A stretch of 8,047 nt of DNA from Spirochaetia bacterium. Lineage in GTDB: Bacteria; Spirochaetota; Spirochaetia; Treponematales; Breznakiellaceae. The DNA lies in assembly GCA_025997495.1 (NCBI GenBank), contig BNUR01000131.1, forward strand, positions 1 through 8,047. The letters run 5' to 3'. Under the pieces are notes generated by a model. The model did not search any database and was not told the origin of the DNA. It worked only from the letters and a program-made list of their open reading frames with translations. Positions within the stretch are counted from its first letter, which is position 1, and every line of letters starts with the position of its first letter. The translations under genes were made by a program, and so were the position numbers. Positions 1-5,764 of this stretch are shown here, piece after piece.

Positions 1-1271
1 ACCGGAAAACTATTGATACCGCGAAAGTCCGGAGCCTGGTGGAAGCGGAATATAAAAAGGCAAATATCAAACCTACCGATGTGCACCTTGGGGCGGTGAT
101 CATCACCGGGGAAACGGCCCGCAAAGAAAACAGTGAGGCGTCCCTTAAAACCCTGAGCGGCTTTGCGGGGGATTTTGTGGTTGCCACTGCGGGGTCCGAC
201 CTTGAATCGATCCTTGCCGGGCGGGGGGCGGGGACGGCGGAGATGTCCAAGGGGATTTGGAATAAGGCCCTGGTCAATCTTGATATCGGCGGCGGCACCA
301 CCAACATTGCGGTGTTTAAAAACGGCGCGCCGGAGGATACGAGCTGCCTTGATATCGGGGGGCGGCAGATTATTATTGATCCCCGGACACTTACCCTGCA
401 GTATGTGGCGGAAAAAATAGTAATACTGTCGCGGCGGATGGGGCTGCATCTTGCCGAAGGGCAGAAGGCAAGCATGGGAGACCTCTTAGCCCTCTGCGCG
501 CGGCTTGCGGATATTCTGGCGGAATCATTGGGGATCATTCCAAAAACGGCGGACCTTGATTTGTTCATCACCGCCCACCCCCTGCGCCAGGCCTGGCAGT
601 TTCACGGGCTTACGCTTTCCGGGGGGGTCGCCGACTTTGTGTATAACGATTACAACAAAGCTGAACCCTTCCCCTTTGGCGACATCGGGGCGATCTTGGG
701 GGGCGCAATACGGAAATGTGCAAACCTGAACCGGGTGGAACGGCTTTTGCCAAAGGAGACGATCCGTGCCACTGTTGTGGGAGCGGGGTCGAATTCCATG
801 GATATAAGCGGCTCCACCATCGCCTGGAGCAGTGACAAGAGTCTCCCCATGCAGAATATTCCCATCCTGAAAATGTCCGGCGATGATGAGGCGGACGGGT
901 TTAAACGCTTTGCATCGGGGCTCGCAGAAAAACTAACCTGGTTCAAGGATGAAAGCGGGGTGTACCAGCAGCTCGCGCTGGCGTTTAAGGGGATACACAA
1001 TCCATCCTTTGACACGGTTAAGGATCTTGCCGCGAAGATCATTGCGGGAATGGCCGACTATCTTAAAACAGAAAATACGCTTATTATTATTATTGATAAC
1101 GATATGGCGAAGTCCCTGGGGTATAGTCTGATGAACGCTCTTCCCCGAAAAGAGATTATTGTGCTTGACAGTATCGGTGTTGATAACGGGGATTATATTG
1201 ACATCGGCGTTCCGGTAGCGGCGGGGCGGGTAATCCCGGTGGTGGTAAAGACCTTGGTTTTTGGAAAATAG
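1..1271 (+). CDS. eutA: Ethanolamine ammonia-lyase reactivating factor EutA, 5'-truncated by window edge
   Basis: EutA is the ATP-dependent reactivase of the B12 enzyme ethanolamine ammonia-lyase (EutBC): it exchanges damaged cobalamin for fresh cofactor. The frame is open from base 3 to the TAG at 1269-1271 (422 residues visible). A GTG at 39 is available, but the codons before it also read as EutA-like sequence (RKTIDTAKVRSLVEAEY), so the gene starts outside the window. Compared with my recollection of the roughly 467-residue enterobacterial protein, about 58 N-terminal residues are missing, including the first phosphate-binding loop. Visible hallmarks are GAVIITGETARK, the ASKHA-type nucleotide-binding motif LDIGGGTTN at 279-305, TVVGAGSNSMDISGST, and the C-terminal GDYIDIGVPVAAGRVIPVVVK. 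It is the first visible gene of the operon, 21 nt before pduS, so eutB and eutC probably lie upstream. Family assignment is very secure. Confidence 0.95.
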   Translation, partial: RKTIDTAKVRSLVEAEYKKANIKPTDVHLGAVIITGETARKENSEASLKTLSGFAGDFVVATAGSDLESILAGRGAGTAEMSKGIWNKALVNLDIGGGTTNIAVFKNGAPEDTSCLDIGGRQIIIDPRTLTLQYVAEKIVILSRRMGLHLAEGQKASMGDLLALCARLADILAESLGIIPKTADLDLFITAHPLRQAWQFHGLTLSGGVADFVYNDYNKAEPFPFGDIGAILGGAIRKCANLNRVERLLPKETIRATVVGAGSNSMDISGSTIAWSSDKSLPMQNIPILKMSGDDEADGFKRFASGLAEKLTWFKDESGVYQQLALAFKGIHNPSFDTVKDLAAKIIAGMADYLKTENTLIIIIDNDMAKSLGYSLMNALPRKEIIVLDSIGVDNGDYIDIGVPVAAGRVIPVVVKTLVFGK

Positions 1272-1292
1272 CCCCCTTGGAGGGAGGATGTA

Positions 1293-2624
1293 ATGAGTGA
1301 ACTGATAGAAAAAATAAAAGAAGCCGGCATAGTCGGGGCAGGAGGAGCGGGTTTCCCCGCAGCAGTAAAACTGGGGGGCGGCGCCGCTGAGTATATTATT
1401 ATCAATGGCGCTGAATGTGAGCCGTTGATACAGGTTGATCAGCAGCTTGCCGCCGTATACGCATCGTTGCTCCTCGAAACCCTGGACTATCTGGTGGGGC
1501 AGCTCGGCGCGAAACAGGGTATCTTTGCGATTAAGGAAAAATATCACAAGGCCCGGGAAGCCCTGGAAAAAGCGGTTACCGCCTATCCCAAACTGTGTAT
1601 CAAGACATTTCCCAGCTTCTATCCCGCAGGGGATGAACAGGTGCTGGTGTACGAAACTATCGGCAGGATTGTACCCGAAGGCGGCATCCCTCTTAACGTG
1701 GGCGCAGTTGTAGAGAATGTAGAGACCCTGTTCAATATCCACCATGCCCTTAAGGGGACGCCGCTTACCGAAAAATATGTCACCGTAAACGGCGCCGTGC
1801 GGAAACCGGCGACCTTCAAAGTTCCTTTAGGGGTCAGTAAAAGAGTCCTCATTGAGGCGGCGGGCGGAGCTACGGTGGAGAACCCGGTGCTTATCGACGG
1901 CGGGCCGATGATGGGCAGGTTGGAGCGCAGTCCGGACGGGCCGGTCACCAAGACTACGAAGGCGATTCTCGTATTGAAGGGGGATCACCCCGTGGTCGTA
2001 TCAAAGGAACAGCCCATGGACAGGATGATGAAACTTGCAAAATCCGCCTGCTGCCACTGCATGATGTGCAGTGATGTTTGCCCCCGGCAGCTTTTGGGGC
2101 ACCATCTTTTTCCGGATAAACTGATGCGCCTGGCCTCCTATCAATCCACCTGCGAGAAGGACGCCGCCGCAACGGCCGCGTACTTATGCTGCGAATGCCG
2201 GCTCTGTGAATATGCCTGTATCATGCAGCTCCAGCCATGGAAACTCAACCAGGAACTGAAGGTCCGGCTTAAAAAAGCGGGGATAGCAAATCCCCATCAT
2301 AATGCGCCAGAAAAGGTAAACCAGTTCCGCGCGTACCGCCGGTATCCCACGGATAAACTGGTGCGGCAGCTCGGGCTTTCAGAGTATTATCACCATGATG
2401 CGCCCCTTGTGGAGTTCCCCGTGGAGGTGACCACCGTAACACTGTTACTGCGGCAGCACTTCGGGGCGCCTGCGGAGCCTCTGGTAGCGGCGGGGGATAG
2501 GGTGAAGAAGGGGGATCGGGTAGCGGCAATGGCGGATGGGGCCATGGGCGCCCATATCCATGCAAGCATTGACGGGGTAATCCGCGGGGTAGATAGTAAC
2601 GCTATCGTTATTGAACGCGGATAA
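1293..2624 (+). CDS. pduS: PduS-type cobalamin reductase (RnfC-like flavo/iron-sulfur protein)
   Basis: The 443-residue product matches PduS, the RnfC-related flavoprotein of microcompartments that reduces cobalamin so that B12 enzymes can be reloaded. The N-terminus has the glycine-rich GIVGAGGAGFPAAVKL and NGAECEP motifs of the NADH/FMN-binding (Nuo51/RnfC) fold. A mid-region YPAGDE and an IDGGPMMG motif follow. Two ferredoxin-type clusters are visible: C253-x2-C256-x2-C259-x3-CP, and C299-x2-C302-x2-C305-x3-C309, the second without the usual following Pro. The C-terminal ~60 residues (TLLLRQHFGAPA, GAHIHASIDGVI) form the RnfC/PduS barrel-sandwich domain. The length fits the family (about 450). 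The ATG at 1293 follows a strong GGAGGGAGG at 1279-1287. It sits between eutA and pduT, so the likely client is the EutBC lyase. PduS usually pairs with the Fe-S shell protein PduT, encoded next. A generic RnfC subunit is unlikely because no other rnf genes are nearby. Confidence 0.93.
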   Translation: MSELIEKIKEAGIVGAGGAGFPAAVKLGGGAAEYIIINGAECEPLIQVDQQLAAVYASLLLETLDYLVGQLGAKQGIFAIKEKYHKAREALEKAVTAYPKLCIKTFPSFYPAGDEQVLVYETIGRIVPEGGIPLNVGAVVENVETLFNIHHALKGTPLTEKYVTVNGAVRKPATFKVPLGVSKRVLIEAAGGATVENPVLIDGGPMMGRLERSPDGPVTKTTKAILVLKGDHPVVVSKEQPMDRMMKLAKSACCHCMMCSDVCPRQLLGHHLFPDKLMRLASYQSTCEKDAAATAAYLCCECRLCEYACIMQLQPWKLNQELKVRLKKAGIANPHHNAPEKVNQFRAYRRYPTDKLVRQLGLSEYYHHDAPLVEFPVEVTTVTLLLRQHFGAPAEPLVAAGDRVKKGDRVAAMADGAMGAHIHASIDGVIRGVDSNAIVIERG

Positions 2625-2636
2625 GGGAGATAGATC

Positions 2637-3185
2637 ATGAGTAAAGCATTAGGATTGGTGGAATTTAAAACGGTGCCGGTGGCGGTCTATGCCACCGATG
2701 AAATGCTCAAGGCTTCGGAGATTGAAATTGTTCTGGCAGCCCCGACCTGTCCCGGCAAGTACATCACTATCATTAGCGGTGAGGTTGCGAATGTGGAGAC
2801 ATCGGTAAAACGGGGGGTAGCGGCAGGGGGAACCTTTGTCATCGATTCCCACGTTATCCCGAATCTTGCCGAGGCGGTGATCCCCGCCCTTACCGGGACG
2901 GTGAACGCACCGGACATTGAAGCCATCGGGATCATCGAAACCATCGCTGCGGTTACTTCGGTACTGGTTGGGGATATTGTGGTTAAAGCCGCACGGGTTA
3001 ATCTGCTTGAGGTGCGGCTGGCCCGGGGGCTCGGCGGCAAGGGCGAGGTGTTTTATACCGGCGAACTTGGGGCGGTGGAGGCGGCGACAAAAGCGGCTCT
3101 GGACCTGGTGGGCAATGAGGGCGGTATCGTGAGCAGCGCGGTTATCCCCCGCCCGAGCAAGGCCCTCATTGAGGCGATTGCTTAA
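2637..3185 (+). CDS. pduT: PduT-like tandem-BMC-domain microcompartment shell protein
   Basis: This 182-residue protein consists of two BMC domains in tandem (about residues 4-86 and 96-180), the trimeric pseudohexamer type of shell subunit. It aligns without gaps, as I recall it, with Salmonella PduT (184 residues): TCPGKY near residue 38, IDSHVIPNL near 70, an AIGIIET start of domain 2 near 96, GLGGKGEVFYTGEL, and the VIPRPSKA tail. PduT carries a [4Fe-4S] cluster at the pore of the trimer and is thought to pass electrons between PduS and the lumen. The usual ligand Cys108 is Ser here (codon TCG at 2958-2960), and the only cysteine in the protein is C38, so a pore cluster of the known kind is not expected. 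The ATG follows AAGGGAGA at 2623-2630. It lies 12 nt after pduS and 28 nt before the pta start. The family is secure; the redox role is doubtful. Confidence 0.92.
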   Translation: MSKALGLVEFKTVPVAVYATDEMLKASEIEIVLAAPTCPGKYITIISGEVANVETSVKRGVAAGGTFVIDSHVIPNLAEAVIPALTGTVNAPDIEAIGIIETIAAVTSVLVGDIVVKAARVNLLEVRLARGLGGKGEVFYTGELGAVEAATKAALDLVGNEGGIVSSAVIPRPSKALIEAIA

Positions 3186-3198
3186 AAGAAGTCCGTGT

Positions 3199-3206
3199 AA
3201 GGGAGA
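3199..3206 (+). promoter_or_regulatory. Shine-Dalgarno site fixing the pta start
   Basis: AAGGGAGA lies 7 nt before the ATG at 3214. The same octamer precedes pduT at 2623-2630, also a few bases before the ATG. It supports 3214 over the upstream in-frame ATG at 3169, which would lie inside the end of pduT and add 15 non-conserved residues. Confidence 0.75.
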
Positions 3207-3213
3207 TGCTTGT

Positions 3214-4215
3214 ATGGATTTTGAAAAAAATCTGATTGAACGGGCCAGGGGTGCAAAGCAGCGCATCGTTTTACCCGAAGGCAACGATGACCGGATACTT
3301 CAGGCTGCGGATAAAATTCTTGCGCTGGATGCGGCGGAGCTTACGATTTTCGGAAACCCCGACGGGATGCGGAAACGGGCGGCAGAGCTTGGGCTGAACC
3401 ATTTTGGCCGGGCCGACCTGCTTGAGTATCAAAACAGCCCTCTCTTTGACGAGTATGCACACAAATACTACGAACTTCGCAAGTCCAAAGGGATAAGCCC
3501 GGAAGAAGCCCGTTCCCAAATGAAGGATCGTAATTATTTTGGGGTGATGATGGTATATGAGGGGAAGGCCTGCGGCATGGTATCCGGCGCAGATGGTACC
3601 ACGGCGGACACTATCCGCCCGGCGCTTTCCATCATTAAAACCCGGCCCGGTTGTTCTATTGCAAGTTCGGTGTTTCTCATGTGCCTTCCCGACGGCCGTA
3701 TCTGGGTGTTCGGTGATTGTGCCATCAACCCTAACCCGACCCCGCCGCAGCTTGCGGAAATAGCAATACTGTCGGCGCGAACCGCCGCCGCTTTCGGCAT
3801 TGAGCCAAAGGTGGCGATGCTCAGTTATTCAAGCGGCTCCTCCGGCGCAGGCCCCGATGTTGATGCGGTGCGGGAGGCAACCGGTATTGCCCTGGCGTCG
3901 ATAAAGCGGCTCTGTCCCGGTCTTCCCCTGGACGGCCCCCTGCAATTCGATGCGGCGGTGGATCCCGCCACAGCGGCCTCAAAAATGCCCCACTCCCCGG
4001 TGGCAGGAGCCGCAACGGTGATGATATTTCCCAACCTGAACGCGGGGAACATTTGTTACAAGGCGGTACAGCGGGCGGCAAACGCCCTTGCCATCGGCCC
4101 TGTGATACAGGGACTCAATGCCCCGGTAAACGACCTGTCCCGGGGCGCCCTAGTGGAGGACATTGTCAACACCATCGCGGTAACCGCCGTGCAGGCCCAG
4201 GCGGATAAGGCCTAA
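3214..4215 (+). CDS. pta: Phosphate acetyltransferase (Pta/EutD-type)
   Basis: The enzyme interconverts acetyl-CoA and acetyl-phosphate, the step that turns ethanolamine-derived acetyl-CoA into an ATP source and recycles CoA in the compartment. The 333-residue product is a single-domain PTA_PTB protein, the usual length for EutD and single-domain Pta. Conserved motifs are RIVLPEGND at 17-25, ELRKSKG near 88, SGADGTTADTIRPAL near 124-138, LSYSSGSSGAGP, LQFDAAVDP, FPNLNAGNICYK and PVNDLSRGALVEDIVN. S309, R310 and D316 in the last motif coincide with the catalytic residues and numbering known from the Methanosarcina enzyme. The start at 3214 is set by the AAGGGAGA site; an earlier in-frame ATG at 3169 overlaps pduT and is rejected. 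No N-terminal extension is present, so no encapsulation peptide is evident. It is the last gene of the operon; context suggests the name eutD is equally fair. Confidence 0.95.
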   Translation: MDFEKNLIERARGAKQRIVLPEGNDDRILQAADKILALDAAELTIFGNPDGMRKRAAELGLNHFGRADLLEYQNSPLFDEYAHKYYELRKSKGISPEEARSQMKDRNYFGVMMVYEGKACGMVSGADGTTADTIRPALSIIKTRPGCSIASSVFLMCLPDGRIWVFGDCAINPNPTPPQLAEIAILSARTAAAFGIEPKVAMLSYSSGSSGAGPDVDAVREATGIALASIKRLCPGLPLDGPLQFDAAVDPATAASKMPHSPVAGAATVMIFPNLNAGNICYKAVQRAANALAIGPVIQGLNAPVNDLSRGALVEDIVNTIAVTAVQAQADKA

Positions 4216-4259
4216 GGGCTGGTGCAGCGGATTTCCTTTACCGGGATTCGGTAGGGTAT

Positions 4260-4290
4260 TGTAGCGGCCGCTACAGTAGTGTATGCTACA
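4260..4290. repeat. 31-bp direct repeat, left copy
   Basis: This sequence is identical to 5615-5645 over all 31 bases; the flanking bases differ. It consists of a 16-bp perfect palindrome, TGTAGCGGCCGCTACA (4260-4275), followed by GTAGTGTATGCTACA (4276-4290). Both parts follow the pattern GTAG-N6-CTACA, so this is a tandem pair of 15-bp units (from 4261) with inverted ends. It lies 44 nt after the pta stop and 21 nt before the ATPase start. No T-run follows, so it is not an ordinary intrinsic terminator. Its function is unknown; a recombination site, a dispersed repeat family member or a protein-binding site are all possible. Confidence 0.95.
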
Positions 4291-4305
4291 GTAGTAGGGA
4301 GTACA
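4291..4305. repeat. Third, diverged 15-bp unit of the left array
   Basis: GTAGTAGGGAGTACA continues the 15-nt period of 4261-4290 and keeps the GTAG start and TACA end; it matches the preceding unit at 9 of 15 positions. The right copy lacks this unit: there GCTACA runs straight into ATA, as this unit also does. The unit contains the AGGGAG that serves as the ribosome-binding site of the ATPase gene. Confidence 0.6.
4296..4301 (+). promoter_or_regulatory. Shine-Dalgarno site of the ATPase gene, inside the repeat array
   Basis: AGGGAG lies 10 nt before the ATG at 4312, a slightly long but acceptable spacing. It supports 4312 over the in-frame GTG at 4279, which lies within the 31-bp repeat and would add 11 residues encoded by repeat sequence with no good site before it. 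Confidence 0.6.
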
Positions 4306-4311
4306 ATAGCC

Positions 4312-5619
4312 ATGGACTTTTATGGACGGGAACGGGAAATAGGGCAAATAGGGGAGTGGGATCGCCTGGCCCATAAATCGGCGCAAATGACCGTTATCGC
4401 CGGGCGGCGGCGGATCGGGAAAACAACCCTGATACGAAGGGCGCTGAAAGAGCCGTCCCTTTATTTTTTTGTGGTGAAGAAAAGTGAGGCCCTGCTCTGT
4501 GAGGAATTCCTTGGCCTTATAAAGGGCGGCCTGGGAGTTGATGTTCCCGGGGAATTCAGGCGCTTCCGGGATGTTTTTAAATATCTTTTGATCCAGTCGG
4601 AAATTCGGCATTTTTCCCTTATCATTGATGAATTTCAGGAATTTTACGGCATAAACAGCGCGGTATACAGTGAGATGCAGAATCTGTGGGATACCTATAA
4701 GAACACCAGTAAAATGCACCTTGTTTTATGCGGTTCCGTGTATTCGCTGATGAAGCGGATCTTTGAGGATGCCCATGAACCGCTTTTTCAGCGGGCAAAC
4801 CACCGGATTATTTTGAAACCCCTCGGAGTAGATATTCAAAAACAGATACTGTTGGATCATCATCCCAAATCCGGCAATGAGGATCTGCTTGCCCTCTATA
4901 TGGTTTCCGGCGGGGTACCCCGGTATATCGAACTGCTGATGGAGGCAAAGGCATATACCAAAAAACGAATCCTGGATGTAGTGTTGGAGGAAAATTCGTT
5001 TTTTCTGGATGAGGGCCGGAATGTGCTTATTGAGGAATTCGGGAAGGATTATGCCACCTTTTTTTCGATCCTGTCCCTTGTTGCATCTTCAAAAACATCC
5101 AGGCCGGAAATTGAAAGCGTTATCGGCCAGTCGGTGGGCCCCCAGATTGAACGGCTGGAAAATGAGTTCCGCCTAATCCGGCGGGTTATCCCAATCTTTG
5201 CAAAACCCGGGACCCGCCAAATTCGGTATGCCATTGAGGATAATTTTCGTAAGCTTTGGTTCCGGTATATTTATAAATACCGGAGCGCCATTGAGATTGG
5301 AAATTATGCCTATGTCCGGGAGATTATCGAACGGGACTATTCCACCTATGCCGGGCTGGTTCTGGAAAAATATTTCCGGGAAAAACTGATGCAGTCCGGG
5401 GAGTACTCCGCCATAGGGACATACTGGGAAAAGGGTAACCTTAATGAAGTAGATCTTGTGGCAGTGAATGATGATAAAAAACGTATGCTTGTCGGGGAAG
5501 TTAAGCTGAACCCCAAGGAGCTTAGGCTGAGTGAGATGGAGAGAAAGGCAGCGGCGCTTAGTGCAAGCAGGCCGAAATACAAGGTGGAGACAGTGGGATT
5601 TTCGGTGAAGGATATGTAG
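4312..5619 (+). CDS. AAA-like ATPase of the ATPase_2/DUF234 type with PD-(D/E)XK-like C-terminus
   Basis: This 435-residue P-loop protein has the layout of archaeal-type ATPase_2 plus DUF234 proteins, a multicopy family of unclear function in many anaerobes. The N-terminus MDFYGRERE is typical. Walker A is GRRRIGKT (31-38), Walker B LIIDEFQ (103-109), and a sensor-like LVLCGS ends at 142. The middle segment, about 250-310 (YATFFSILSLVAS to IERLENEFRLIRR), looks like a winged helix. The C-terminal part has EDNFRKLWFRYIYKY and then VD381...GEVK (E396, K398), the spacing of a PD-(D/E)XK nuclease core. No signal peptide or membrane segment is seen. The ATG at 4312 gives the family-typical N-terminus; a GTG at 4279 falls in the repeat. 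The stop TAG (5617-5619) lies inside the right 31-bp repeat. Base composition looks somewhat more AT-rich than the eut genes. Its role is unknown; a link to mobility, defence or repair is conjecture. Confidence 0.85.
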   Translation: MDFYGREREIGQIGEWDRLAHKSAQMTVIAGRRRIGKTTLIRRALKEPSLYFFVVKKSEALLCEEFLGLIKGGLGVDVPGEFRRFRDVFKYLLIQSEIRHFSLIIDEFQEFYGINSAVYSEMQNLWDTYKNTSKMHLVLCGSVYSLMKRIFEDAHEPLFQRANHRIILKPLGVDIQKQILLDHHPKSGNEDLLALYMVSGGVPRYIELLMEAKAYTKKRILDVVLEENSFFLDEGRNVLIEEFGKDYATFFSILSLVASSKTSRPEIESVIGQSVGPQIERLENEFRLIRRVIPIFAKPGTRQIRYAIEDNFRKLWFRYIYKYRSAIEIGNYAYVREIIERDYSTYAGLVLEKYFREKLMQSGEYSAIGTYWEKGNLNEVDLVAVNDDKKRMLVGEVKLNPKELRLSEMERKAAALSASRPKYKVETVGFSVKDM

Positions 5620-5645
5620 CGGCCGCTACAGTAGTGTATGCTACA
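5615..5645. repeat. 31-bp direct repeat, right copy, overlapping the ATPase stop codon
   Basis: This is a perfect copy of 4260-4290 in the same orientation, 1355 bp further on. It begins within the last sense codon of the ATPase gene, so the TAG stop is the TAG of the repeat's opening palindrome (5615-5630). The second unit is 5631-5645, followed by ATACCG; there is no third unit. Recombination between the copies would remove exactly one repeat plus the ATPase gene with its ribosome-binding site. Confidence 0.95.
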
Positions 5646-5660
5646 ATACCGATTAATCCG

Positions 5661-5741
5661 TTACAAATATTTATCCGCAATGGTTCGTATATGTTCGGCA
5701 ACATCCTTGACGAGGGTGTCGGTAAAGGCGTCTTTTTGCAT
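5661..5741 (-). CDS. Possible small ORF of 26 codons downstream of ftsK (doubtful)
   Basis: On the - strand, ATG (5741-5739) to TAA (5663-5661) would encode MQKDAFTDTLVKDVAEHIRT followed by IADKYL, an amphipathic-looking helix. It starts 23 nt after the ftsK stop and could be co-transcribed with it. No Shine-Dalgarno sequence lies at a proper distance, a hairpin sits right before the ATG, and the in-frame codons upstream offer no other start up to the ftsK end. It resembles no protein I can name. It may be a real small gene, the relic of a gene interrupted by the repeat cassette, or chance. Confidence 0.2.
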   Translation of the reverse strand: MQKDAFTDTLVKDVAEHIRTIADKYL

Positions 5742-5742
5742 G

Positions 5743-5762
5743 GCCGTCGAAGCCCGACAGGC
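5743..5762 (-). terminator. Weak hairpin just after the ftsK stop
   Basis: Read on the + strand, GCC-GTCG, a loop AAGCC, then CGAC-A-GGC form a 7-bp stem with one bulged A. It begins 2 nt beyond the ftsK stop codon on the - strand. No U-run follows in the ftsK transcript, so it is at best a rho-aided or processing signal. It is listed because it is the only stem-loop between the convergent genes apart from the palindromic repeats. Confidence 0.2.
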
Positions 5763-5764
5763 TC

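Noticed and set aside
933..1745. 270-residue - strand ORF across the eutA-pduS junction
   Set aside because: It is antisense to two clearly conserved genes, has no family resemblance, and is Tyr/Phe/Asn-rich shadow translation.
3169..3213. Earlier in-frame ATG for the phosphate acetyltransferase
   Set aside because: It lies inside the pduT coding end, adds residues foreign to the family, and has no ribosome-binding site. The ATG at 3214 has one and gives a family-standard N-terminus and length.
4260..4290. Left repeat as a rho-independent terminator of the eut operon
   Set aside because: The palindrome could fold, but no T-tract follows, and the identical copy overlaps the end of another gene. 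A general repeat explains both better.
4260..5645. Insertion sequence or CRISPR array
   Set aside because: No transposase, no terminal inverted repeats of the element as a whole, and no regularly spaced repeats with unique spacers. Only direct repeats around one ATPase gene are seen.
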